Positions 33,399 through 45,770 of a stretch of DNA of 64,000 bases are shown piece after piece (the first letter of the stretch is position 1; every line of letters begins with the position of its first letter). The position numbers and the translations under genes are program-made. Source of the DNA: Hyposmocoma kahamanoa (taxonomy: Eukaryota; Arthropoda; Insecta; Lepidoptera; Cosmopterigidae); the NCBI RefSeq assembly GCF_003589595.1, contig NW_020654810.1, positions 21,763,878 through 21,827,877 of the forward strand, read 5' to 3'. The notes beneath the pieces are model-generated. The model made no database searches. It was not told where the DNA came from and worked only from the letters and a program-made list of their open reading frames with translations.

Positions 33399-34077
33399 AT
33401 TTTAATTTCTATAATATTGTTCTAATTACATTTGTGATGTAAATTTCAAAGTTGATTTAGGGTAATTAAATTGTTTTAGAATCCCTCAGTTGTTTATTTC
33501 AGCATTTCATATCATGTACAGGGTTTTTTTTAATGTGCCCAGGCGGTTTTTCTGGATATCATAAACCTAACTGTTATATAGAAATTACGTTACCTAATAA
33601 TGATAATAATTATTATTTATTTATTTATTTTATTGTCCACATTTAAAACTACTAAATGTTTGTAAATTATTTTAAACAAAGATCGTGCAAATCTATGAAA
33701 AGCCTAATGAGAGGTCCCTCCACATTTTCAGCAATCATTTTCAGGATGCTATTGCTACTGTTACGAAGTTTGTTTAGAGGAGAAGCGATTTTGCCGCAAC
33801 AGCATACTAAAAGCATAGTTGTATTGGGTGCGGAGAACAATATACGACTTTTGAGTATGTCGATTCCCAAGAGAACTCGTAAAAAGAATAGTAAGCCTTG
33901 AAAAGGGTTATCGGAGTGAGCATCGAGCAATCCTGTGAACCAACATATTAGCCCTTACTGACTAAGCTCTCCGCTTCCTCTCCATACCATCATCGTCCCT
34001 GAGATCAGGCTTAATTAAATGTCCTACACATTCGCGACCGCTTACAATTTAGACCCTTTAACTGACAATTAAATCGA
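33399..34077. other. Spacer, no gene recognised
   Basis: Contains a short (ttat)n tract near 33612 and overlapping open frames on both strands at 33656-33930 that resemble nothing known. Confidence 0.35.
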
Positions 34078-34310
34078 CCCCTCTTACGTAAAATATCGTA
34101 TGTCGAAATTGCCAAGTTTACAGGGGAGCGATTTAAATTTCTGAATTCACTGAAATGAGCAAAACACGCGAATTTAGCATTTCTCTGGTTTATTCGAGAA
34201 CGAGTTATAACGTAACGAGCTTTGCCGAATAAAACTGAGAAATGCTGGTCACGTGTTACGCTCCCCTGTAAACTTGGTAATTGCGACGTACGATACTTTA
34301 CATAGGAGGA
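34078..34310. mobile_element. Foldback element with long imperfect inverted repeats
   Basis: Arms at 34078-34130 and 34258-34310 read as each other's reverse complement, sharing ccaagtttacaggggagcg exactly and cgtatgtcg/cgtacgtcg. The inner part also folds (agcatttctc / gagaaatgct). No protein is encoded. A MITE of unknown superfamily. Confidence 0.7.
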
Positions 34311-34868
34311 GTGAAACTACTCGTATGATGCTCGTCATGTCTTAATAGTATTGTAGTAGACCTGGCAGATGTAAACAATTTTTTTTAACGCACACAGTCA
34401 TCGCCCCTCACGGAAACACAATGGCGCGGGTGCCATACATTACGAGTAATTTATTTAATTAGACAATTATGTAGCGAATTACGATTAAAATTTAAACTAG
34501 GTGCTATAGATATTCCTTTCATAGAATTAACTATAAATTCTAAGTTTCACAGGTTCACAAGTGGTCTTTAAAAGCATTGTAAGAAACCACAATCTACTAA
34601 AATAGCTATTTTTGTTAAGTTTTAAGAAACTAGGTTAGAAATTAATAATGCTAAATAGTTTCTTGACGGCATTAAGGAGCAAATCTCGCGGATGGTGGCT
34701 AGGTAGAGCTGTGAGCGATCGGCGTATGCGCCGCATCCTGCGCCCGTTCCTACGTAGTTTGCGACTGCATCAATGCGGCATTGCAAGCGGCCTGCTGCTG
34801 TCCTCCTCGACAAACTCCCTTGTAACTCCAAAAGTGTCGACAAATACGATAGCGATGACCAGGCGTTA
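34311..34868. other. Spacer with a GC-rich patch
   Basis: 34675-34860 is markedly GC-richer than its surroundings and open on both strands (for example a minus frame with GAGCGAYADRSQLYLATIRE). I do not recognise either product. It could be a fragment of a transposon ORF. Confidence 0.3.
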
Positions 34869-35012
34869 CACACATAGGCAATCATTTATTACAACCAAAC
34901 TCACAAAAGAAATAAATGTAGGCCATACAAATATTTTTTCCGTCCCGGGAATCGAATCCGGGACCTCTGCGTGGCAGACCAGTATGGTGATCGTTCGGCC
35001 ACAGAGGCAGTT
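34869..35012 (-). mobile_element. SINE family S1, 3'-truncated copy
   Basis: The reverse strand has the tRNA-like head (B box at about 34950-34960, A box near 34995) and the first part of the body. Confidence 0.75.
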
Positions 35013-35869
35013 ATCTCATATAATCAATGAAAATCAATTAGGAGTAAAGAAAAGAAGAAGAGAGATAGATGTCTGTTGCTTGCTTTATACCAGACACTCA
35101 ACGCCACAAGTACATTCAATTTTATTAACATAAATCCCATGTCTAAGACCGAAGTACGTAAACGGCCAAGAGTCGACAATTTTATTTATTTTCCTAGCCC
35201 AGACGCTCCTCCAATCGCTTCCATTAATATTAATAAAGGAATCATGTAGAAATCTGCAGGCTGCGCTATCGGAAACCGATTTGCATGCTTAAACGCCTGG
35301 ACTTAAGCTTCTGTCTCGTAAAGATTGGGTTTTGCTCATTTTAGGTTTGATTTAGATTACGCTATTCTCTTTCAGACCCATAACTACCGAAACGGAACGG
35401 AGTAGAATTGTTCTTACTACAGGTTTGCTCGATGTACTAGTAAAGAAGTAAAGATTTTGCTTTTCAAGACATATTATCAGCCGTTTTACGTGACCAGTCT
35501 GTGGATCTCATACAACAGGTGTGCCTACAGTGTTCTATGCGTATAGTGTGATAACATGTTTGCCGAAGCCCGCATTGATTCGCGATTAAGCGTAAAAAGG
35601 CGATCTCCCTGAGATGCAGATTGCGCTGCAGCACCAACGACGTCCTGAAGATGATGCGGATACGGGTGAGGGTCACATCCATAAATATTGGATGGAACTA
35701 CTAAGGGGTACACATACATATCCGGAGCTAACAGGTTTCGGAATGCTTATATAGTGCCCTTCTTTTTGATTTTAATGCATAAATAATTACTTACTAACCT
35801 AATTTTAAGACAAATTGTTACTAATTAACTACTAATATTACTATGGATGATTTCTGAATTACACAATAT
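35013..35869. other. Spacer with a possible orphan coding patch
   Basis: The minus strand at 35525-35719 reads a moderately complex peptide (for example GCDPHPYPHHLQDVVGAAAQ), but an overlapping frame is equally long and neither is recognised. Confidence 0.25.
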
Positions 35870-36200
35870 TTTATATTAAAATTTTTATTAAATTGATATT
35901 TAATATTTTTTATGTGACATTACTCCACTAGTTTGTTATAATTATTAATACAAAGATCGAACTTTCAGAAAAAATTCCTACGTTCCGGCCGGTTTGGAAC
36001 CGACGTCTTCAAGCATACCAGCGGACCTCACGAATGTTTCTATGTGTTTGTTGTAGTGCTTTGTATTTGGTTTTACAGCGACTTTTTAGCCGTAGCGCCA
36101 TTATGAGAAATCTTAAGTATTTCGTCGTTAAATACCTTTACAGCTACCAGCCCTGGCTAGAGATGTCGCTATTCATTGTATTTCTAGTTTGTCATAATTA
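35870..36200 (-). repeat. Repeat family R1, near full-length copy
   Basis: Reverse copy of 22-385: the tRNA-like segment near 35990 and the body ending near 36180 (agagatgtcgctattca). Confidence 0.65.
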
Positions 36201-36589
36201 AAATAAAAATAAATAAATAAAAAGACTTTATTCTTCAACAGAAAACACAACAACATTTAAGATAAAATAATGCTTAAATCTATGTCGAAGAAAAGGAAAA
36301 AGCCTCAGCAATTTGCTGGTTTTCAGGCTTCACCTGGCAAGTATTCGCCGCTGGAGACACCGTAGCTTATAGAGACGGGTATCTTTTCGAATACATATAT
36401 ATATATAAATAGGAGGGTATCTTACTCACTATATACGTTTACTACATAAATAACAAACCTTAAAACTTAAAACTTAAAATGACATACGTACCGACCACCG
36501 AACATACTGCACTTAGCAGCAAAGAGTATTTCACTGTGTACATAGAATACAACAAGCAGAGAATGGAATTTGTAAAAAATATAGAGTTA

Positions 36590-36755
36590 TAATATTTTAT
36601 ATTAAAATTTTTTATGTGACATTACTCCACTAGTTTGTTATAATTATTAACACAAACATCGAACACTCAGAAAAAATTCCTTCGATCTGGCTGGATTCGA
36701 ACCGACGTCTTCTAGCATACCGTGCCAGACGCTAAACCAACTAAGCTAATAATAT
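36590..36755 (-). repeat. Repeat family R1, tRNA-head copy
   Basis: Carries ggattcgaaccgacgtcttc and ccaactaagcta, the reverse of the B and A boxes, and the same distal AT-rich words as 35880-35950, but not the body. Confidence 0.65.
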
Positions 36756-37035
36756 TTATATATTTATGTAATTTTTATTTTATTACCAATCTTTGCTATT
36801 AGAGTAATAAGATTTATCTACCTAATATCGTGCAAATAGCACCCACTAGGTTTTAAGGTCCACTGAAAACCAATGTAACAGCTTAATCTCTGCTGCGACA
36901 TTATTGGTCCTGTTAGTATAATCCAGCTAGTGTTGCCCAAAATCATCTTGCCCTTGCAGTCTTGCAAGACCAAATCTCCCTAATTGTAGCAAGACCGAAA
37001 CCGACCTTGCAATATTGGAGCAAGAACAAAACTAA

Positions 37036-37200
37036 GGGTCGTATTCTAGAACTCTATTCAATAATCAAGTCAGGATTGCACGGGCAACACAAGCACTGGA
37101 AATACGACCCTAATGGCAGGGACTTGAGTATGATATCAAGTGCTTTAAACCATACTCAAATCCTAACTTGATCATTGAGTAGAGTTCTAGAATACGACTC
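37036..37200. mobile_element. 165-bp foldback MITE (PIF/Harbinger-like), copy 1
   Basis: Ends in gggtcgtattctagaactct and its reverse complement, with about 35-bp arms, flanked by TAA on both sides (37033-37035 and 37201-37203). A copy of exactly the same length is at 43337-43501. The 3-bp TAA duplication fits PIF/Harbinger. Non-coding. Confidence 0.8.
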
Positions 37201-37413
37201 TAAGTCTGCAAAACTCTTGCATGTTGCAGTTTTTTTTTAGATTTTATTTATAATTATATACAGGCAATGGCAAATCAACTGATCGAAAAATTTATTCAAT
37301 TGATATTGAATTCTATAAGGACTTACGTCATATAAATTACAATGTGGGCTGTCATTAGTGTTGTCGTGCAGATGTTAACGCTGTCTTGTTCTAAGCTATG
37401 TTATATATTATTT

Positions 37414-37450
37414 AAACTATAATCGAAAAATATGTTTTCGATTATAGTTT
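37414..37450. repeat. Perfect inverted repeat (16-bp arms)
   Basis: aaactataatcgaaaa and its exact reverse complement, separated by 5 nt. Origin unknown. Confidence 0.8.
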
Positions 37451-38849
37451 TAAAGAATCGTTATTAATTGTAATTATTTTTACGATATAATGGCCCAAGG
37501 CACATTTACCAGCGAACCCCGTACTAGCTCTAGGGCAGGGCTCGGCAACCTTTTGAGTTGGAAGAGCCCAAATTACAATTCACAAAATTTGACAGTTTTT
37601 AAAGACCAGTAAAAAATTTTTTGCAATATTATAGTACTTGCTTATATAAAGGTATTTTTGATTTTGATTTAAAATAAAAAAACTTGAAAATTAGAAATAA
37701 TGTCTATTTATTCATACATAGTTTTTTTTGCACAGCAAATGACAGTATTTAAGTACAACATTAAAATAATTAAATACTCAATGTAACTACAGAATTGAGT
37801 AGTAAATCAATGGGAGCATTAACTTTGCATGGCTTTTGAAAGATTGGACAAATTTGGCTCAAACTAGTTCTTTTAAGTTTCAAACATGACTCTAGATTTT
37901 CATTTGTTAGTTGGCTTCTGACAAGCCTACTAAGCTTGACTCGCGAGACCCAAATTCGAACCTACACCTTCAAAACCACATAATTGATTTGATTTCTTTG
38001 GAAATGAAACTATTTTTCCGGATTTAAATCGCGTATATTTGGTTTTTCAAACAAACCATAATTTCGGGTCCTTTACAGGTCCTATGGTCACGGTTGATTT
38101 CTTTGATTTGTTGCTTTTGTTTTTTTTAATGATAAAACAGTTTATATCACAGACTAGTTTCATATCATATAAAAAATAACAGGACGAATAAATGTATGTT
38201 TGAAAAAAAAAAACAAAACCAAAACCCAACAACTCGATATTCAAACACCTCTATGAACAATAAATAATATAGCTTAAGAAGGAAAATATAATAGTTAGTT
38301 TTACAAGCTTCAATACGTAATAAGTATCAAAATGTGTTATTTTTAATTACGTCCTTATCCTCAAAGAGTACAAAATCCCGCCTTACTTATAATTTCCTCC
38401 TCTTACTTATTTCTTTCTACTTCCTATAAATACAAAAAACATTGATGCGGTATGAACAGTAAGCTCCTTTATCAAAAATCCATCCCCTCACGAAACAATC
38501 TCGCAAAGGCTTTTGAAAACAATTTAGGCGCAACTAAAGACGCATTAGGGTGCAACAGTCCAATTATACGTCCTACCCGAGATCAGGGAATTGGATAGAC
38601 AGATAAGTGCTTTTACTTTGAATGTAAGTACTTACATACCAACAAATTTGGTGTTTGGGAAATTATCTTCTCCATTTTTATATTCCATGAGTACTCTAAA
38701 ATCCTATATAGGGTACTTGAATAACGAAGCTAAAAAGCACTAAGAGACAGAGATCATTATGGGGTTATTAAAGAGCCCTGGACAACTTGATGTAGAAATA
38801 AACCCAAACAAATCATATAAATGGTTTATATTTAATTGTTTACGTTTAG
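37451..38849. other. AT-rich region, no gene recognised
   Basis: Near 37534 the words gcagggctcggcaacctttt resemble the terminus of hAT-type elements, but I see no matching second end. Confidence 0.35.
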
Positions 38850-39056
38850 CATGCTGGACTGCCACACAGAGGTACTGGGTTCGTTTCCCAGGCCTGGAAA
38901 AATATTTGTACCTTTGGCCTGCATTTATGTCTCTCCTGAGTTTGGGTGTAATTTGTGGTTGTCTAAGTGTGTGTCCATGGCACCCGAGATACAGGGTCTC
39001 CCTAGTGTGAGACTATGAGTGTGTGCGATAATATTATTATTATTATTATTAAAATT
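38850..39056 (+). mobile_element. SINE family S1, copy
   Basis: Lacks the A-box end but has the B-box-like gggttcgtttccc, the body word gagtttgggtgtaatttgtg and an (att)n tail at 39030-39050. Confidence 0.75.
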
Positions 39057-39966
39057 GCGCTTTAAACTTTTCCTTGACTATATTATTTGTAGAAGTGTCA
39101 TTATTGCATAATTATTCTCACGCAATAGCTGTGAGAGAGAAATGGCGCTATTCAAATGATTGGACGACCCTACGATTTGCAAATCTTATTAGTACTTATT
39201 TTATTTATCTAATTGTAATTTATCTTTCCGTGCTTATAGTTATTTTTCTCATTTTATATTTTATTGTTATGTTATTACTTTATTGTCATAATTATGTTAC
39301 ATAATATTTGAAACTACAATTTTAGCTTTATGCAACTGGAATAACGTCGATTTGAATACCTACCTGATATTTACAGGCAATTAATATCAATCAATTTAAA
39401 CGCAACTGGTGCCGAAAACTGCCATTTTTTTGGTTTGTCGGTTAATGGATATTCCTTCGCTATTATAGTCATGTTAGATGTTATAAAACTACAAAACAGC
39501 GGAACAGCAGGTTATCCGACAACAGTCGACAATAACAGCTATTGAAAATTCGCCACTGGTTGGTGGACATTTGTAAAGAAAATCCTAGTAATACCTACGA
39601 ACTCTGTAAGAAAAACAAAACTAGTATCAAACGTTACTGGTATCTTGTTCTGCTCTATTATTCGTAACTTGAGAAACAATTATAAAGTTTTAGAATTTTG
39701 ACGAAGGCGAGGGTCTGTCTAAAGCCCTTATTAGATTTGTTGGAACGAAGAAAGAACTCGAAAACCGACCCGTATTGAAAACGAAACGAAAGAATTGCGC
39801 ACTATATTTGTGTTCAAAAGTCAACAAAAGTTTCTTTGTTGAATAAATTTCGAAGCAAATTCTCAGAAATTGATACTTTGAACCAAAAAGGTTTGTCCTA
39901 AAAGTTATTGGTCGGTCATATAAAACTTTACCATTAAAACATTTTATTAAGATCAGCGCCACCTAC
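39057..39966. other. AT-rich region, likely intronic to the exon at 39967-40384
   Basis: No further exon recognised. The intron assignment is inference from the donor at 39965-39966. Confidence 0.3.
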
Positions 39967-40384
39967 CTTGTCTCCGTCAAACTTCTCGCTTGGTTCGTCG
40001 TAAAAGCGCGCATCGCGTTTGTCTCTGGAACCACGCCGAGCAAGCAAGGGAGTTGGCGGTGGTGACGCTAGCGCCAAGCTGTTTCGGGCGCTCCCTGGCG
40101 GTGATTTTATGAACTCAATCTTCCCTCCTTCCACACAAATGTTCGGCGTCAAAGGATATATTGGAGACATGGCGACATTCGCATTCGCTAAATGGTTGTA
40201 ATGGTTCTCTTCTAACGGCAAACTGTTTGGTTTATTTTTCTTTCTATACGTAGAATCGTATGCGAGAACTTGGGTTTTTTCTTCTGGATGCACTTGCCGT
40301 GCTTTCCCGGGTGGCCGGTCAGGTGGTTCCGGCGAAATACTGCCATCTGTCTCCGGACTCTCGTTTCTTTCATTGTTTGATACC
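39967..40384 (-). CDS. Internal coding exon of an unrecognised gene
   Basis: A 418-nt minus-strand segment between a good acceptor (tttgttacag, ending at 40385) and a good donor (GACAAG/GTAGGT at 39965-39966), open throughout with one leading base plus 139 codons. The peptide is hydrophilic and Pro/Ser-rich, for example SPETDGSISPEPPDRPPGK, FIKSPPGSARNSLALA and SPPPTPLLARRGSRDKR, with several possible phosphorylation sites. It looks like a disordered region of a larger regulatory or membrane-protein tail. Base composition is richer in GC than its flanks. I do not recognise the protein, and neighbouring exons are not identified in the window. Confidence 0.5.
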
Positions 40385-41358
40385 CTGTAACAAAAGATAA
40401 TAGTTGTAAGTAGTAATAAATAACGTGTTTTTATGAAATACTTACGTAGAATTATTTATTATTACATTGTCTACTCTAAATAACGTGGTGTCATCACATC
40501 AACGTTAACAATAGTTCATGACCGAATAAGTTCGTCGTATATACAATAGATGGCGCTACCTTCTTTGCCTCAAGCAATTATTTACTCTTTATTTCAGATT
40601 TGACTAATTTCTGCAAACATTTTTAAAACAAAACCTTATCGATTTATATTGTAACATAGATTCCTAGCATATTAAAGTATAACATGTCACATATTAACAA
40701 ACTATTCTAAGAAAATTTTTCAAAATCCTAAAACGCGCAAGCAAAGTTTTCCTCATCGGAAGGTATATATACCCCGAAATGCACTTACTCAGTGGAAGTG
40801 TATTCTTTAGTGTGATGTCACTCAATACTGTATCTAGATCGCTAGCACTAGTTAGAGGGTCTACAGAGGGTGTCGTCACGCGCTCGTTGTTGGCTACGCT
40901 CCTTGTAACGTGCGCTGCAAACGATCGCCCGCGCGGCTGCGACGGATTAGCGGCGCACATTCCTCGGGCGGCCTTGAACCTTTCGCGGTTTTAGTTAACT
41001 CGATAGCTTAGCTCCGGTTAAATCTTCAGCACTTCTATATCAAGGCGGCGAGAACACTCGAATGCCAGATTTTTGGACTACTCTTAAGTAAATTAACCTA
41101 GCATTATTATAGGCTTGTCTTTTTTGAAGACTGAGTAAAATGGCATTTGCAGGGTTGCCAATTTTCGTAAAATTTTAATAGTCACGTAGCTGTTGTCGAT
41201 AGATTGTGAAAGAATGCCAATAATGTCTGTGAATGTTACGTTTTAATGATTACTAATTACATTACTGCCTTCATTCGTATTTTGACAGGTTGCCTACTAG
41301 TATCAAAATACGTTTTTATTCATACCCATTGTAACAAGAACAATACGGATTTGATTAT

Positions 41359-41360
<2 letters not shown>
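40385..41360. other. Upstream region with a CpG-rich patch
   Basis: 40860-40990 is rich in CG dinucleotides and could be a promoter or first exon of the gene containing the exon above. A donor-like CTGA/GTAAGT lies at about 40789 on the minus strand. Its open frame does not join in phase to the next exon, so any exon there would be non-coding or unrelated. Confidence 0.35.
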
Positions 41361-41393
<33 letters not shown>

Positions 41394-41595
41394 GCTCACA
41401 CTCAACATAGCCCCGCACTAGGGAACCCTGTGTCGCGGGTGCCATGGACACACACATAGACAACCACAAATTACACCCAAACTCACGAGAGAAATAAATG
41501 TAAGCCATACAAACATTTCTCCCGGCCCGGGAATCGAACCTGGGACCTCTGCGTGGCAGTCCGGCATTGTAACCGTTCGGCCACGGAGGCAGTTA
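41361..41595 (-). mobile_element. SINE family S1, full-length copy
   Basis: The best copy: an (aat)n tract at 41361-41392 is the reversed tail, followed by the body, then cgggaatcgaacctgggacc (reversed B box) and gttcggccacggaggcagtt (reversed head). Confidence 0.88.
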
Positions 41596-42698
41596 GTTAT
41601 CTATATTGAATTAAAAGGAAAAACTTAAAAATATGTCTCCTCTTTGTATTTTTAATGGACAGTTTTAAATGCATGTACCTATGTATGAACTTGAACAAAT
41701 TGACAATTCAAATGGTAGGTTCATTGGTTGCAGTTGGACGAATAATAGACTATTTATTGCATGCGTAATCATAAAAGTCGGTAGACTGCAATCACTAGCT
41801 GCTTGTAAGCGGACAACACTTTTGCGCATTGAACAGTCATTTTACTTCATCTTCAAAAAAGACAGACTATAGTAGAGTTTTAATGTTTGTTGGAGTTAAC
41901 AAGCATCTAACCTTAACACACAGTTTCTAGTGTAACCCTGACACAATATTTAACAGGCCTTATCAATGCATTACCAAAGAATAGCATAACAAAAATCTTA
42001 TCATTGAGCCTTGTAAAAACAAGACTCAAGTTACCCACCCTAAAACAAAACAGTAGCTATCTTAAAACCAGTCTTATCACTTCAGTGGAGACAGTTTATT
42101 GTTGACAAAACGTATTAAAGTGTTACGACTGTACCTACCTGGTAGCGAGATGGTGTAATGTTAAGGGTAGGAATCTATGAAAAGGAAGAGACGTTTGAAA
42201 AATTGCGATAGTGTTTTATTCAAGACAATATTCACACACGACAACTTTTGAAAGAACAAAAAGAAAGAAAACTGTTCATTGCGTAAACACAGACACGCAT
42301 AAAAACAGAAAAACAGAAAAACAATAATAAAATTAAAAAAGAAAGTATTAAAATAATTTACCGTCATTCGTGTCGCGGTACAATCGGGACTCAGCACAGC
42401 TCTAGCCACAATCGGTTTTTTTTAAACCGTGTCGTGGCGCTGATTTTCAGCAAGTCCGGGAGAGAGGTTTAAACGTAATTAGTTGATTTCGTTTTAGCAT
42501 TTTTATGTGTGAAACAGTTTTGACGTATGATCACGACGTGGTTCTATTATACTAACGAGGGTAAGAATTGCTCACATGATTTTAGCCCAATCTAATTAAC
42601 TTAGGTGACAGAAGATATTTTTATGCGCAGGCAACACCGCGAACGGAGCTAAACTCACTTACTACATATTTTCTTAGCTTAGCTAGCATAGTAGGTTG
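41596..42698. other. Spacer, no gene recognised
   Basis: AT-rich, with weak overlapping frames only. Confidence 0.35.
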
Positions 42699-42711
42699 CA
42701 TGCAACTACCT

Positions 42712-43097
42712 TTTTTGCCAACTATTTTTTTGAAAGCCTCATGGACGCTTCTCTGCTGCGGGGGCCACAGAGAGGTTATATAGGATGTCTACCGCCGTGC
42801 TACCCCATTTTTGGGGAAATGCTTTATGCATACCCTCGAGCCTGGGGATGTCCGAGGGGATGACTGACCCACTAGTGGAGGGCATACCCACTAAAACCCC
42901 CCCAGGGCGCACCCTCTTGGCCGGATGTTGTGGGCGCCGTGGGATCACGTAGATACACCACTACGACACCCCCGGCCACCTTGACTTCTGTCAAGGTTCC
43001 CACGCTAGAGAGGGGAGGGTCGGACGCTTGACGCATCCCCCAGACGGGTGAGACCGTGCAATGCGGGCAAGGGATAACTAGTGCCACCCCTACCGTA
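42712..43097 (-). mobile_element. GC-rich 5'-truncated retro-insert with 13-bp target-site duplication
   Basis: A 386-bp GC-rich segment set in AT-rich DNA, flanked by exact 13-bp direct repeats gcatgcaactacc (42699-42711 and 43098-43110). On the minus strand it ends in A-rich tracts, as expected of target-primed reverse transcription. Two overlapping frames are open, but I recognise no domain. Probably a truncated LINE or SINE-like sequence in minus orientation. Confidence 0.8.
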
Positions 43098-43336
43098 GCA
43101 TGCAACTACCTGACCTAAGTTAACTTAGCTTAGCTCAGTAGTGACTAGGGTTGTTGCTGATCCAGGTTTTCTACACACCAGCGGATGCTCATGCTGATTT
43201 TTTTATCTAAATAATGTTAAGAAATATTCAGATCGTTGTTGAATCTACTTGAAAAAGCTTTCTATTTTCTTTAGTATTGAAATAAAAGATTGAAATTAAT
43301 GATTGGTGACATTTATTAATAAAAGATTCAGTCTCA

Positions 43337-43501
43337 GGGTCGTATTCTAGAACTCTATTCAATGCTCAAGTGAGGATTGCAATGGCTACACAAGCACTGG
43401 AAATACGACCCTAATGGCAGGGACTTGAGTATGATTTCGAGTGCTTTAAACCATACTCAAATCCTGCCTTGAGCATTGAGTAGAGTTCTAGAATACGACC
43501 C
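43337..43501. mobile_element. 165-bp foldback MITE (PIF/Harbinger-like), copy 2
   Basis: Same ends and same length as 37036-37200. The flanking triplets are tca and tta, a probably mutated TWA duplication. Confidence 0.8.
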
Positions 43502-44954
43502 TTAGTAAAACCAATTAATGTGCCTAGCTTAGTCATATTGGAATTTTATTAAAGGTAGGTTATATTTTAAAAATAATAACTGAGCTGCTTGTTTAGCGTG
43601 CAATCTGTTTCTGGGAGAAATTATTCTAGCATAAAATAAGAACAGGAAATTTTGATACATATCCGATGTTGTTTAATAATTATAGGGATTCAGTTCAAAA
43701 CTAAAAAAGCATGTTCTCTGTAGTATTTAAAGATCAATATTTTCATATAAAATTTATTATGTGTAAAGTTAAGTATTTTTTAATTCATTTTCGACTTTAG
43801 GATGTTTCAGGATTTTATATGGTCGCAAAAAGTACATCCTATCGTTTAAAAAATTAGCACATTCTTTAGACAAAATCCTTTGCTGTATCGTATAATCTCT
43901 GTAAGGCCTTTATTTAATAGTAAATACCTAAACCATTTAATCTAGCAAAACAGTTATTCCCGCTTGTCCTCCGGCGACTCGTCTTAACAAAGTTAGTTAA
44001 GCCCCATTGCCCTTTATGATATTCGTTTGAGCATCCCTTTTAGGCCTATGTGTCATAAAGTTTTCAAATTACTGCGGTTTAAGATTAGTATGGCAGCCAT
44101 CTTGATTATTTTTCTTTAGAGATTTTGAACCTTACAAAAAGTGTGGACCTTTAAAATCTATACTACACACCATCTTGTACATGTAAGCTGTACCTTTGTG
44201 TGTTTATTCACCAGATTGATAACATTCTAGTGCCTTCACCTTAAGAGGACGAACATAAACAAAAAAGACATTAAAGTTTATTTTATGGATAATTTATTAA
44301 AGCACTGTAAACAGGAGTTATAGGGTTTACAGTCCTTCAGAGAACAACACAAAACTGCGATGCGACGTCGTGAAATGTACGAGCTCGCACGACGTATCGC
44401 AAGAATTTGCGAATTAATATTCTTTGTGTTGCGATATTAATATTCTTTGTTTTTTTTCCTATGCTTTCTTATCAATAACAGCAGTGCAACACTCTTTTTA
44501 CGATCTATGTCGCTACCTAGCTTAAAAATAACGTTCAGCCCGGTTTGCCATGGTCGAAGGAATGGTTACGGGACCCCGTGGCATTGAGATGCCGTGCCTC
44601 ACGAAATCGCATCGCAGCAATTCGCGTCACAGTTTTCTGCCTTGGGAATTCGCATCGCGTGGATTCGCAGTTTTGTGTTTGGACCCTAAGTTGATACTGA
44701 GTTTAGTTACGGAATTGAAAAAAAATGTCACGGTAATCATTATTTGACTTTTCATAATAGTACTTATAACTTTTAAAATAAAATCGAGCTCAAGAATTTG
44801 TAGAATTACATCTATTTGTCAAGTTTTATTGGAATCGGTTAGCGGAAAGCGCACGAAAACGTCATACCCTAGTTTGCGACCCTTAGAGGTGGAATATTTT
44901 CTTCTATTGAATGGGACCAATACTGAGGTACCCTCTTTCCAACAAAAAAAGAAT
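43502..44954. other. AT-rich region, no gene recognised
   Basis: No repeat family of this window and no plausible exon. A direct repeat ttaatattctttgt occurs twice near 44416-44450. Confidence 0.35.
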
Positions 44955-44992
44955 CATCAAAATCGGTTCATAAATATGAACCGATTTTGATG
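44955..44992. repeat. Perfect inverted repeat (18-bp arms)
   Basis: catcaaaatcggttcata and its exact reverse complement around a 2-nt spacer. Confidence 0.85.
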
Positions 44993-45309
44993 TAGCTGCA
45001 GTAATTAATGGCGTAACATACACACACACCAAAAATACAATCGAATTTAGAACCTCCTCCTCCTCCTCCAAGAATTTGTCCGCAAACTTTTGTGCTAAAT
45101 GTCCGCTACAATAATTTCAATTTTAAAATAATCTGTTGTGTAATTAATGTAATTATTTATTTGTATCTTAAGTACGAATGTTTTTTAATTATGTTTTTTT
45201 TTGCACTTTGTTTTTCTTATTTTTTTCTGTGTTGTTTAGTTCTTTTTAACCAACGTCAAAAAAAATGAGGACGTTATAAGTTCGGCTGTATGTATGTTTT
45301 ATGTGTTTC

Positions 45310-45760
45310 CGATTTTTCCGTCAATTCTGGAACGATTTTGAAATTTCATTTTTGTTTCAAAGAAAAAAGGAAATTTCAAAATTTCTAGAGTGCTCTTGTG
45401 GTGATCCCATTGTCACTTAGGCAGAATCTGATGCGGGTTCCATGGAAATCGAGGAAAATCCTCAAATTTTATAGGCATGTCATTGTATACTTACCGATTT
45501 CTTCGTTAATTGTGGACCGATTTTGAAAATTATTGTTTGATTGAAAGGGTTGGAGGTGGTCCCTGATGTTGACGATGCTGTTCCGAGTTCGTTTCGCAAA
45601 TAAAATTTGACGTTTCACTTGACATAATACACGTAATCAACAAATCACCTTCACCATGACAACCAGAAAAAAGCGTAAAATGTACAAAGGAGTCCGTAAC
45701 AGCCCTGATGAGGGGATTCCATGGAAATTGAAAAAAGCCAATAAACAAACTTTTGAGGTC
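45310..45760 (+). repeat. Repeat family R3 with tandem sub-units
   Basis: Words such as gatcccattgtcac, ggaaatcgaggaaaatcctc and ttgtggaccgattttgaaaa recur in reverse at 60838-61060. The stretch gattccatggaaattgaaaa near 45714 looks like the start of a second sub-unit. Non-coding. Confidence 0.6.
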
Positions 45761-45770
45761 TGTTTTTTTT

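Noticed and set aside
37534..37560. hAT-like terminus
   Set aside because: No second end or target duplication found, so not called as an element.
40694..40960. Open frame with a donor-like end, as an upstream coding exon of 39967-40384
   Set aside because: Donor phase 1 does not match the acceptor phase needed; the frames cannot be joined.
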